This document shows positions 44,511-52,801 of a stretch of 64,000 nt of DNA, in pieces. Below the pieces are notes generated by a model that ran no database searches, was not told where the DNA came from, and saw nothing but the letters and a program-made list of their open reading frames with translations. Each line of letters begins with the position of its first letter. The stretch's first letter is position 1. Made by a program: the position numbers and the translations under genes. The DNA comes from a bacterium (GTDB lineage Bacteria > Bacteroidota > Bacteroidia > Flavobacteriales_D > Crocinitomicaceae): positions 124,001 to 188,000 of the forward strand of contig JANSYQ010000001.1 in NCBI GenBank assembly GCA_024742305.1, read 5' to 3'.

Positions 44511-45065
44511 CTAACAACATCCGGAACCAGGTTCACAGCTCGCTCCTTGTTTATTCAATTCAGACAATCTAATTCTTGGCTTGCTTTCTCGGGCAGTTAC
44601 GCCTGCTTCGGCAGTTGCACTTACAGTATTAGGTGAACAACACACACTGTTTTCTTCTAAAGCGTACTTAGGGTCGTTGAACTCGACATCCTCATGAAAG
44701 TAGTAGACCTCCCATTGATGCCCGTCTGGGTCCGTTGCCCAAAACTTATCTTGCACAGCATAGCAACATGCCGTTCCGATCTCTTCCAAGGATACAATAC
44801 CAAGATTTCTAGCCACGTTCAAACGTTCTTCCATCAATTCTTTGGTTGCCACCTGAATACCAAGATGTCCAAAGTTGGGTTGTACTCGCTCTTCATTCTG
44901 AACAAAAGAAATGATCAATCCGGGCTCTTCTAGCTCGTACTTGGCATAGCCCGCCTTTACTTTGGAAGCAGGTTGACCGAAAAAGGCTGTATAGAAGTTT
45001 ACTGTACTCGCGATATCTTTGACGTACAGAGATACGTGCATCCGCGGATATGTGGTATTTTTCAT
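44511..45065 (-). CDS. arsI: ArsI/CadI-family metalloenzyme (putative C-As lyase)
   Basis: The protein is 184 aa from the ATG in front of MKNTTYPRMHVSLYVKDI. The frame is open back to 45179 but would run through arsR. It is a vicinal-oxygen-chelate (glyoxalase-fold) protein. Likely metal ligands are His in RMHVSLYV (near 10), His in NFGHLGIQV and Glu in HQWEVYYF. The vicinal Cys pair of ArsI lies in GTACCYAVQDKFW near residue 100. Such enzymes cleave carbon-arsenic bonds of trivalent organoarsenicals; CadI relatives bind cadmium. The C-terminus is rich in Cys (SVCCSPN, CEPGSGCC), perhaps an extra metal-binding tail. It lies 10 bp after arsR. Confidence 0.88.
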   Translation of the reverse strand: MKNTTYPRMHVSLYVKDIASTVNFYTAFFGQPASKVKAGYAKYELEEPGLIISFVQNEERVQPNFGHLGIQVATKELMEERLNVARNLGIVSLEEIGTACCYAVQDKFWATDPDGHQWEVYYFHEDVEFNDPKYALEENSVCCSPNTVSATAEAGVTARESKPRIRLSELNKQGASCEPGSGCC

Positions 45066-45075
45066 AGCAATCTTT

Positions 45076-45411
45076 TTAGCAACACTTATCATCGTTGCAA
45101 GTGAGACTTTCGTTGATAAACGGATCAAGAACCTCGCGTAAATACGCCCATTTTTCTTGATCGATACAATAACAAACACTGGTTCCTTCGATGGTTCCTT
45201 TAATCAAACCAACACTCTTCAATTCTTTCAAATGCTGCGAAACGGTAGATTGCGCCAACTCTATTTCAGTGACCAATTCTCCACAAACACAAGACTCTGC
45301 CTTAATGAGTGCTTGAACAATGGCTATTCTAGCCGGATGTCCCAACACTTTCAGCATTTTCGCAAGTTCAATTTGCGTCTCTGAATATTGTTCCGTTTTA
45401 GTGACTCCCAC
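45076..45411 (-). CDS. arsR: ArsR-family arsenic-responsive repressor
   Basis: The protein is 111 aa with a winged helix-turn-helix (AQSTVSQHLKELKSVGLIKG, residues ~50-69). The metal-sensing motif ESCVCGELV sits near residue 40, and two more cysteines are at the C-terminus (NDDKCC). ArsR proteins leave their operator when As(III) binds. The start is GTG at 45411-45409, 18 bp from a perfect 16-bp palindrome. It is first in the operon with arsI, arsC and the aquaporin. Confidence 0.92.
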   Translation of the reverse strand: MGVTKTEQYSETQIELAKMLKVLGHPARIAIVQALIKAESCVCGELVTEIELAQSTVSQHLKELKSVGLIKGTIEGTSVCYCIDQEKWAYLREVLDPFINESLTCNDDKCC

Positions 45412-45428
45412 CGTTGTTTTTGTTATTG

Positions 45429-45444
45429 ATCGTAATATTACGAT
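45429..45444. promoter_or_regulatory. Candidate ArsR operator (perfect 16-bp palindrome)
   Basis: ATCGTAATATTACGAT is fully self-complementary and ends 18 bp upstream of the arsR start. AT-rich dyads of this kind are typical ArsR operators. Apart from the antiporter promoter, nothing else was identified in the 377-bp gap 45412-45788. Confidence 0.7.
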
Positions 45445-45739
45445 TAATCTCGATTACTCTATAAATTTTCCGCGACAAAATTACGCATAATCCCTTTTGC
45501 TTTGAGAGATGTCAGTAGGATCAAATTTCCATAACATTTGAAATTCTACCGATTCGTTTTCTTAGTAATTGACACAAATTCATGGCTTTGTAGAAATAAA
45601 CGTTGATGAATCCCAACTGAATTGCACAGATCCGACCAGTAAAAGACCTTATTCACCGAAAGACTCTTGGAACTCTAATCCTCAATTACGCTTGATTTTT
45701 TGTGAATAACTCGACCGTTTACAGAGCATATGAAGCCAT

Positions 45740-45768
45740 TGTATAACGAAAAAAACAACTATTTTGGC
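45740..45768 (+). promoter_or_regulatory. Candidate promoter of the antiporter gene
   Basis: TTG at 45740-45742, 18 nt, then TATTTTGG at 45761-45768, near the TAnnTTTG consensus with one base missing between. It lies 20 bp before the ATG at 45789. Confidence 0.4.
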
Positions 45769-45788
45769 GGCAAAGCAATCATTCTAGT

Positions 45789-47231
45789 ATGAATACTTAT
45801 GTTCTCATTGTAGGAATTGCAGGAATCATTATTCTGAGCTTTTTCTTCAACATTCTAGCCAAACGCACCAACATTCCATCGGTTTTGTTGTTGATTATTT
45901 TGGGGATGGGACTCAAAGGTATTCTTGGTCACTACAATATTATTGAAGACGATTTACAACTCGGTCCCATACTCGAAATTTTGGGGAACGTTGGTCTTGT
46001 TATGATCGTTCTCGAAGCCGCGCTCGACTTACAACTAGAACGAGAAAAGGCCCCGCTCATTCTTCGGTCTTTCTTGACAGCACTACTCGCGTTGGGTGGC
46101 TCCATGATAGCGATTGGCGCCTTTTTCATGTACATTTTCCCTGATACTCCGGCGTATACGGCGATTCTCTACGCAACTCCATTGAGTATTATGAGTAGTG
46201 CGATTATTATTCCAAGTGTTGGTGGACTTACGGGGGCGAAAAAGGAGTTCATGGTGTACGAAAGTACCTTCTCAGATATTTTGGGGATTATGGTGTTTTA
46301 CTTCATGATTGGTGCCGATGGTGGTGCTGGTGGAGGCTCCATTTTTTGGGAAATTGTTCTCAACATCCTTGCAACAGCAGTTTTGTCTGTTGTAGTCGCC
46401 TATCTGCTGGTATACATGTTCCAACACTTGCAGATGCAGGTGAAACTTTTCTTGATTATCGGGATTTTACTCATGATGTTTGCCCTTGGGAAAATCTTCC
46501 ACCTGTCGTCGCTACTGATCATACTTGCGTTTGGGTTGGTGCTGAACAATACGGATATCTTCTTCCAAGGATTCTTAAAAAAATACTTCGATAGAGAACG
46601 CGTAAAACCCATTTTGCATGATTTCCACAACTTGACTTTGGAGTCTGCTTTTTTGATTCGAACTTTCTTCTTCGTTGTGTTTGGGTTCACTATCACGCTC
46701 TCCTCTCTATACGACTGGGAGGTAGCGGTGAATAGTTTCGCCATTGTTGGGATTTTACTCGCCGTGCGTTGGATCATTCTAAAGTTGGTAGTGCGTAAAA
46801 ACATTATCCCACAACTATGGATCGCTCCTCGCGGATTGATTACCGTGCTTCTCTTCTTCACCCTTGAAGAAAGCAGTGTTTCCATTGAGCAATTCGACGC
46901 TGGATTGCTACTTTATCCAATCTTGATTACGAGCATCATTATGATGGTGGCACTCATCTCCTACCGAGGGGAAAAAGTGACAGATGTCCTCTTTCACACC
47001 GTTCCAATTTTGGGTAAAAACAATGATCCTGAGCAAATTGAGGAGTTCAAAAAGCGCATGGAGGAAAATACCCAAATGCAAGACTTTGATGGATTCAGTC
47101 ATCGAACTGAAGAAGAAGAGGAAGAAAGCGTTTTCAAAGTAGAGGATGAAGGTTCAAATGAGACCATCGTAGATACAAGTGAAGAAGAAGAAGAAGGCGA
47201 AGAAGACGATTCGCCCGATGATGATAAATAA
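45789..47231 (+). CDS. Cation/proton antiporter (CPA family)
   Basis: The protein is 480 aa with about twelve hydrophobic segments from residue 5 to ~395 (NIPSVLLLIILGMGLKGIL near 28, LGNVGLVMIVLEAALDLQL near 65, FMVYESTFSDILGIMVFYF near 155). The conserved acidic residues of CPA exchangers are likely the Glu/Asp of the last two segments. It probably exchanges Na+ or K+ for H+. The C-terminal ~85 residues form a soluble tail that is very acidic, with several Glu runs (TEEEEEESVF, SEEEEEGEEDDSPDDD). Exact CPA1/CPA2 placement is not possible by eye. Confidence 0.87.
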   Translation: MNTYVLIVGIAGIIILSFFFNILAKRTNIPSVLLLIILGMGLKGILGHYNIIEDDLQLGPILEILGNVGLVMIVLEAALDLQLEREKAPLILRSFLTALLALGGSMIAIGAFFMYIFPDTPAYTAILYATPLSIMSSAIIIPSVGGLTGAKKEFMVYESTFSDILGIMVFYFMIGADGGAGGGSIFWEIVLNILATAVLSVVVAYLLVYMFQHLQMQVKLFLIIGILLMMFALGKIFHLSSLLIILAFGLVLNNTDIFFQGFLKKYFDRERVKPILHDFHNLTLESAFLIRTFFFVVFGFTITLSSLYDWEVAVNSFAIVGILLAVRWIILKLVVRKNIIPQLWIAPRGLITVLLFFTLEESSVSIEQFDAGLLLYPILITSIIMMVALISYRGEKVTDVLFHTVPILGKNNDPEQIEEFKKRMEENTQMQDFDGFSHRTEEEEEESVFKVEDEGSNETIVDTSEEEEEGEEDDSPDDDK

Positions 47232-47391
47232 CGTACGGTGTCGTTTTATTCCACCTGTATTCTCTGCGTATTATCCTACTAAAATTTCTCGGACCTTTGT
47301 CTGAATAAGTTATGTCGATAACTAAATATTTTCGATTCAACTAGGGGGGAAATGAAGATTGTTTGTCTCACAACTGAAACAAACATTCGAT

Positions 47392-49734
47392 ATGAAACAA
47401 ATTCTTACCCTCACATTCCTTTTTACCATCACAATTGGGTTTTCTCAAGAACTCAACCAAACTGTTCGTGGTACCATTATCGATTTTGACACGAAAGTTC
47501 CTGTGTACGGGGCAAAAGTGATTTTGGTCGATTCTGACCCTGTTAAAGGTGCTATCTCCGATGAAAATGGAGATTTCAAACTCAACGACGTAGGCATTGG
47601 TCGCGTACAGCTTCAAATTACAGCAATGGGCTATCAAGATATTTTTCTGCCTAATATTTTGGTAGAATCCGGAAAGGAAACTGTTTTGAACTTGGCCATG
47701 CTCAGTGACCTTCAAAAAGTGGAGGAAGTCAAAGTTTCTGCGCGAAAAGACAAATCAGAAGCCTTGAACAAAATGGCATCCGTAAGTGCCAAAACCTTTA
47801 GCGTAGAAGAAACAAATAGATATGCGGGTTCCTTAAACGATCCTGCCAGAATGGTTTCTGGGTTTGCGGGCGTAACTGGAAATCCGGAAGGCGATAATGA
47901 CATTGTTGTTAGAGGAAATTCACCACGTGGTATTCTTTGGCGCTTGGATGGTATTGATATTCCCAACCCCAATCACTTTGCGAATAACGGTGCTACGGGA
48001 GGTCCCATTTCTGCTTTGAACGGTGCTATGTTGGCCAACTCCGATTTCTTCAGTGGTGCGTTCGCCCCCGAATACGGAAATGCGCTATCAGGTGTGTTTG
48101 ATGTCAACCTGAGAAAAGGAAACAATGAAAAGCGCGAATACAGTTTTTCCGCAGGAATCATCGGTATTGACGGAACTTTGGAGGGTCCATTTAAAGAAGG
48201 ATATCGCGGATCGTATATTGCCAACTATCGCTATTCTTCCATCGCACTACTCGACCGCGCGGGTATTTTGGATTTCGATGGAATTCCCATTTATCAGGAT
48301 GGATCTTTCAAATTGTACTTGCCAACCAGCAACGCTGGAACCTTTGAAGTTTTAGGAATGGGAGGGATGAGCAGAATTGATCAAACCGATGAGGATGACG
48401 AAACAGGATTCATTCACTCAAAGTATTCTTTTGGTGCCAATATGGGGATGGTTGCCGTGAAACACTCGTACATTGCATCGCCAAAATTGTACGTGAAAAG
48501 CTACATCTCGGCATCTACTTCAGGAAATTCCGGTGAAGGACAATGGCTAAAATCAGACAGTTCTGGTTTGTTTACTTCGGAGCGCGACAACTTCCGCGAT
48601 CACCAATGGAAAGCACAGTCTATCCTGAATTATAAAATCAATCCAAGGCACTTAGTTCAATCGGGCGTAACGTACACACATTTTATCTACGATTATTTCT
48701 ACGAAGATGACTACGACGACGAAGATGGTGTTATGACAAGGTGGCTCGACTCTCGTGGTTCAGCAGATATGTTGCAATCATTCGCTTCGTGGAAATACCG
48801 AATTTCGAACGATCTCACCCTAATTTCCGGGGTGCATCACACGCATTTCTTCCTGAATCAATCAACGGCGGTTGAGCCCCGTTTAGGATTGAAGTGGGCA
48901 GCAAACAAACGAAGTTCTTTCTCTTTTGGCGCGGGAATGCACAGTCGATTGGAAGCAATTTCCACTTATTTGCGCACCGAGCTGCAGAGTGATGGAACGT
49001 ACTTGGCTCAAAACAAAGATTTGGACTTCTCGAAAAGCGTTCATCTTGTGGCCGGATACAGTCGGAACATCAATGAAAACCTTTATTTGAAAACGGAGAT
49101 TTATTATCAGCACTTGTACAGTCTGCCGGTACACAATGATTCAAATAGCTATATTTCATTGGTCAATTCCTCTTCTGGTATTCCTGATTACGACCTTGTC
49201 AATGAGGGAACCGGAAGAAACTACGGTGTTGAGCTTACCGTGGAACGATTCTTCAACAAAGGATACTACTTCTTATTGACCGGATCGTTGTATAAATCTC
49301 AGTTCAAAGCATTAGACGGCATTTTACGCAGCACTCGATTTGATGCGGGCTATGCCACCAACTTCCTTTTCGGGAAAGAGTGGACGTTTGGTTCTGCAAA
49401 AAACAAAACCTTCGGCGTGAACACGAAAGTTACCTTGATTGGAGGAAACCGTTACACGCCAGTAGACTTAGAAGCTTCGCAAGCAGCAGGCTACACCGTG
49501 TATCATACCGACCAAGGATTCACAGCGAAAGGCGATCCTATTTTCTTTACCAATATCGGACTGACGTACCGCGTTGATAAGAAACGTGTTACGCATGCAT
49601 TCAAAATTGATGTACGCAACGCAACGAACAATCAAGCGCGCATTCGAGAATGGTACAGCAGCAGAACGGAAAGCATTGTGTACGATACGCAACTTTCTAT
49701 GATTCCGAATTTAATTTACACGCTTAAGTTTTAA
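47392..49734 (+). CDS. TonB-dependent receptor with carboxypeptidase-like N-terminal domain
   Basis: The protein is 780 aa from the ATG in front of MKQILTLTFLFTITIGFSQE, a signal peptide; an 11-codon upstream extension is open but unlikely. Residues ~25-100 form a carboxypeptidase-regulatory-like domain (VRGTIIDFDTKVPVYGAKVI). The plug domain follows (NDIVVRGNSPRGILWRLDGI near 185, NGAMLANSDFFSGAFAPEYG near 225), then the beta barrel ending in TQLSMIPNLIYTLKF with C-terminal Phe. Such receptors import siderophores, cobalamin, oligosaccharides or peptides. No SusD partner is adjacent, so the substrate is open. The last 24 bp overlap the convergent Rieske gene. Confidence 0.92.
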   Translation: MKQILTLTFLFTITIGFSQELNQTVRGTIIDFDTKVPVYGAKVILVDSDPVKGAISDENGDFKLNDVGIGRVQLQITAMGYQDIFLPNILVESGKETVLNLAMLSDLQKVEEVKVSARKDKSEALNKMASVSAKTFSVEETNRYAGSLNDPARMVSGFAGVTGNPEGDNDIVVRGNSPRGILWRLDGIDIPNPNHFANNGATGGPISALNGAMLANSDFFSGAFAPEYGNALSGVFDVNLRKGNNEKREYSFSAGIIGIDGTLEGPFKEGYRGSYIANYRYSSIALLDRAGILDFDGIPIYQDGSFKLYLPTSNAGTFEVLGMGGMSRIDQTDEDDETGFIHSKYSFGANMGMVAVKHSYIASPKLYVKSYISASTSGNSGEGQWLKSDSSGLFTSERDNFRDHQWKAQSILNYKINPRHLVQSGVTYTHFIYDYFYEDDYDDEDGVMTRWLDSRGSADMLQSFASWKYRISNDLTLISGVHHTHFFLNQSTAVEPRLGLKWAANKRSSFSFGAGMHSRLEAISTYLRTELQSDGTYLAQNKDLDFSKSVHLVAGYSRNINENLYLKTEIYYQHLYSLPVHNDSNSYISLVNSSSGIPDYDLVNEGTGRNYGVELTVERFFNKGYYFLLTGSLYKSQFKALDGILRSTRFDAGYATNFLFGKEWTFGSAKNKTFGVNTKVTLIGGNRYTPVDLEASQAAGYTVYHTDQGFTAKGDPIFFTNIGLTYRVDKKRVTHAFKIDVRNATNNQARIREWYSSRTESIVYDTQLSMIPNLIYTLKF

Positions 49735-50079
49735 TCCGAAAGATAGACCGAGCACTTCTTTGCCGAGCCAAACTTTGTCGTCTTCTATCTTTACTTCGTA
49801 CTTGTACATGCTAGTAGCCATGCCGCGCCCGTTTTCAATAGAAAAATGAAAGCGATGAAACGGACACACCAAATCGCCTCCATCAATCCAGCAATGATCC
49901 ATTGGCTTGTTTTGATGGGGGCATTTGTTTTTAAAAGCGTGGTAGCCATCCTCAAATTTGACCCACAATATTTTGCCGAAGGAAGATGGTACAATCGCCG
50001 TGTTTTTCAAAGCAAAATGTTCCTCTAGTTCTTCAATTGAACTAAAGGCAAGAGTCCATCTTATTTTGAATTTGAACAT
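49711..50079 (-). CDS. Rieske [2Fe-2S] ferredoxin-like protein
   Basis: The protein is 122 aa, soluble. The Rieske ligands are clear: CPHQNKPM near residue 53 and CPFHRFHF near residue 71 (CxH...CxxH). This resembles the small NirD-like or dioxygenase-type ferredoxins that pass electrons to an oxygenase or reductase. No oxygenase partner is encoded nearby. Its 3' end overlaps the TonB-receptor gene on the other strand by 24 bp. Confidence 0.9.
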   Translation of the reverse strand: MFKFKIRWTLAFSSIEELEEHFALKNTAIVPSSFGKILWVKFEDGYHAFKNKCPHQNKPMDHCWIDGGDLVCPFHRFHFSIENGRGMATSMYKYEVKIEDDKVWLGKEVLGLSFGLKLKRVN

Positions 50080-50167
50080 CTGAAAGAATGTTGAATGAGG
50101 AATATTGAATAAGAAATAGTCTCAATGTAGTTCCTTTCTTACTATTCCTCCACCCGTAATTTCTATT

Positions 50168-50668
50168 CTACTGTACGGCGGCTTTTGCGGCTTCGTAATT
50201 GGGTTCATCTACCGTTTCTGACACTTGTTCGGTATGTACGATGGTTCCTTCGGAATTCACCACAACGATGCATCGCGAGTGCAATCCGGCTAGAGGTCCA
50301 TCGAGTAATTCCAGTCCGTAGGTTTTACCAAATTCCCCTGTTTTAAAGTCGGAAAGCATGTGTACGTTGTCAATTCCCTCTGCTCCACAAAATCGCTTTT
50401 GAGCGAAGGGAAGGTCGCGTGAAATACACAGTACTTTTGTGTTCTCCATATCCGATGCTTCCTGATTGAAGCGACGAACAGACGCTGCGCACGTTCCAGT
50501 ATCTACACTAGGAAAAATGTTGAGAATTACGTTCTGACCTTCGAAATCGGATAAAGTCGCAGAAGAAAGATCATCTTTAACGAGTGCGAAACCGGGTGCT
50601 TTTTCTCCCACTTTTGGAAGCTCTCCTGACGTATGAATTTCGTTTCCTTTTAATGTTACTGTTGCCAT
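50168..50668 (-). CDS. tpx: Thiol peroxidase
   Basis: The protein is 166 aa from the ATG in front of MATVTLKGNEIHTSG; 15 more codons are open upstream but would not fit the family's N-terminus. Tpx is a peroxiredoxin that reduces hydrogen and alkyl peroxides using thioredoxin. The peroxidatic Cys is in PSVDTGTCAASVRRFN near residue 59 and the resolving Cys in DLPFAQKRFCGAEG near residue 93. It is 58 bp downstream of the MDR reductase gene and may share its transcript. Confidence 0.95.
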   Translation of the reverse strand: MATVTLKGNEIHTSGELPKVGEKAPGFALVKDDLSSATLSDFEGQNVILNIFPSVDTGTCAASVRRFNQEASDMENTKVLCISRDLPFAQKRFCGAEGIDNVHMLSDFKTGEFGKTYGLELLDGPLAGLHSRCIVVVNSEGTIVHTEQVSETVDEPNYEAAKAAVQ

Positions 50669-50726
50669 TTGTTCTAATTTTGAATTGTGAATTGTGAATA
50701 TTTCCTTATTCAATATTCTTTATTAC

Positions 50727-51761
50727 TTATTTCTTATTAATTGATACTCCAATTTTTCCTGTCGATTTTCCACTTTCCAGTAATGCGTGTGCCTCTGCTA
50801 GTTGATCTTCGGGAAACATTCCGCCGGATTGGGGCTTCAATGCTCCGGATTGATACATTTTCACCACTTCGTTCAAGCAGCGTTTCATCACTTCGGGTTT
50901 ACTATCTGCAATTTCTAGCATGTTAACGCCAAGAATACTCTTCGACTTACCCATGAGCATTACGGGCATTACTCGTCCCATTTTAAAGACAAAAGAAATC
51001 GCGGATAGAATGCCCCATTTTGCTCCCGATAATTCAGAACCGCCAAAGACGAACATTCGTCCATCAGCACCCAGTAAAGACATATCTTTTTTAAAAGTTG
51101 ACCCTCCGGCTGGGTTAAAACTGACGTCCAATTTCTTCCCGTTCAAGACTTTTCTAACTTGTTCTGCATAGTCGCCAGTTCGGTAATTAACGACATGGTC
51201 GGCACCCAATTCTTTTACCAGGGCTTCTTTTTCCGAGCGCCCTACTTTTGCTATGACAGCTGCACCACGGCGCTTTGCCATTTGAATTAGCAAGGTTCCC
51301 ACACCGCCAGCGGCTGCGTGCACGAGAACGATATCGTTTTCGTGAACTGGAGCAAGATGTTCTGCCATGTAATAGGCAGTTACTCCTTGCGTGCATAGAG
51401 CCAGTAACTCTACAGCATCTTCCTCACCCACTGGAACAACAGCGAAATCCATCGTAACAACATGTCTGGAGTAGGCTCCAAAGCGACAAAACGCCATAAC
51501 TCGTCTTCCCAATAGGTCACTCTGAACATCAGATCCAACCTCAACAATTGTCCCTACGGCTTCGTACCCTAATACACAAGGCATGGGAGGTGCTCCTCTG
51601 TACAATCCATTTCGTGCCATTACATCGGCATAATTCAATCCAAAGGCTTCCACTTCCACCACAACTTCATTTGCTTTTACAGCTGGAAGTTCCAATGAAC
51701 GTAATTCGAAGGCTTGATTGGCATCACCCTTTTTAACTAGAAAATATCCTTCTGTTGTCAT
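50727..51761 (-). CDS. Zinc-independent MDR oxidoreductase (quinone reductase / VAT-1-like)
   Basis: The protein is 344 aa of the medium-chain dehydrogenase/reductase superfamily. FGLNYADVMARNGLY near residue 45, VLGYEAVGTIVEVGSDVQ near 68 and the NADPH-binding segment VLVHAAAGGVGTLLIQMAKR near 147 are clear. The lack of the zinc-ligand Cys/His pattern and the LNYADVMAR motif place it with quinone oxidoreductases and VAT-1-like proteins. It probably reduces quinones or reactive enones using NADPH. With tpx downstream it may be part of a redox-stress response, which is inference. Confidence 0.88.
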   Translation of the reverse strand: MTTEGYFLVKKGDANQAFELRSLELPAVKANEVVVEVEAFGLNYADVMARNGLYRGAPPMPCVLGYEAVGTIVEVGSDVQSDLLGRRVMAFCRFGAYSRHVVTMDFAVVPVGEEDAVELLALCTQGVTAYYMAEHLAPVHENDIVLVHAAAGGVGTLLIQMAKRRGAAVIAKVGRSEKEALVKELGADHVVNYRTGDYAEQVRKVLNGKKLDVSFNPAGGSTFKKDMSLLGADGRMFVFGGSELSGAKWGILSAISFVFKMGRVMPVMLMGKSKSILGVNMLEIADSKPEVMKRCLNEVVKMYQSGALKPQSGGMFPEDQLAEAHALLESGKSTGKIGVSINKK

Positions 51762-51856
51762 GAGTCGCTTTTTGTAAATGTAATGAAGTTCAAACGATCC
51801 TGAATACAGAATTGGAGGAGATTAAGACAAGCGATCTAGAACTTTACCAAACGACT

Positions 51857-52075
51857 CTAATCACGGGAATTCTTACGCTTTCTTTGTAGGAAATCTTGTA
51901 GCATGTTAAAGAACAGGCCACCCAAAAGTGCGCCATAAATTATCATTTTCCATGCGTTAGATTTAATCGGACAGCCATTGACGCATCCCCAAAAATAGTA
52001 GTAGATGTAGCCACCAATAACACCCAAAACTACGCCTGTGAATGTTAACCAGTATTTTTGAAGAAATCGTTTCAT
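51857..52075 (-). CDS. DUF6132 small membrane protein
   Basis: The protein is 72 aa from the second ATG (MKRFLQKYWLTFTGVVLG), the start favoured by comparison with related proteins; two more codons (to 52081) are possible. It has two membrane segments, with the family motif GCVNGCPIKSNAWKMIIYGA between, including two conserved Cys. Function is unknown. Confidence 0.75.
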   Translation of the reverse strand: MKRFLQKYWLTFTGVVLGVIGGYIYYYFWGCVNGCPIKSNAWKMIIYGALLGGLFFNMLQDFLQRKRKNSRD

Positions 52076-52127
52076 ATACAAATATGTTCATCCTATGAAA
52101 CACAAGCTGTAACTGGAGTTACACTAA

Positions 52128-52799
52128 TCACGACTTGCCGGAAATAACTACGACAATTTCTCCTTTTGGAGGGTGCGCTTCGTAATGCGCCTTAACCAAT
52201 GAAACCGGTCCGCGCTGGTATTCTTCAAACATCTTCGTGATTTCTCTTGCGACACAGACTTCTCTTTCTGGTCCCATGAATTCTTCAATCTGTGCCAAAC
52301 ATTTTTGCAAACGATGAGGCGACTCATATACTATTGTAGTGATGTCTCTTTCCGCGATGTTCTTCAATAAGGTTTGTCGGCCTTTTTTATGAGGCAAAAA
52401 CCCTTCGTACCTAAACTTGTCGCAAGGGAAGCCACTGGCAACAACCGCAGGAACAAAAGCTGTTGGTCCGGGCAAACATTCTACCGAAATTCCTTCACGG
52501 ATGCACTCACGAATCAGTAGAAATCCAGGATCGGATATCCCAGGAGTTCCAGCGTCTGAAACCAAAACGGCGCTTTCTACTGAGGCTACTTTATCCACCG
52601 CTGATTTTAAGGATTTGTGCTCGTTGTGCGCATGAAAAGGTTGCAAAGGCTTCTGAATTTCCAAATGTTGGAGCAGTCGCTTGGTAACACGCGTATCTTC
52701 CGCAAAAATGATATCGCATTCCTTTAAAATTCGAATGGAACGAAGGGTAATATCTTCTAGGTTGCCTATTGGCGTCGGTACCAAATAGAGTTTGGGCAT
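52128..52799 (-). CDS. rsmI: 16S rRNA (cytidine1402-2'-O)-methyltransferase
   Basis: The protein is 223 aa. RsmI methylates the ribose of C1402 in the decoding centre of 16S rRNA using SAM. Motifs: LYLVPTPIGNLEDITLRSIR at the N-terminus, FAEDTRVTKRLLQHL near residue 33, LVSDAGTPGISDPGFLL near 80 and YEGFLPHKKGRQT near 128. It is 2 bp downstream of the RDD gene, so the two are co-transcribed. Confidence 0.95.
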   Translation of the reverse strand: MPKLYLVPTPIGNLEDITLRSIRILKECDIIFAEDTRVTKRLLQHLEIQKPLQPFHAHNEHKSLKSAVDKVASVESAVLVSDAGTPGISDPGFLLIRECIREGISVECLPGPTAFVPAVVASGFPCDKFRYEGFLPHKKGRQTLLKNIAERDITTIVYESPHRLQKCLAQIEEFMGPEREVCVAREITKMFEEYQRGPVSLVKAHYEAHPPKGEIVVVISGKS

Positions 52800-52801
52800 A
52801 A

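Noticed and set aside
45066-45179. N-terminal extension of ArsI
   Set aside because: The extended frame runs through the coding region of arsR; the ATG at 45065 gives the family's normal N-terminus.
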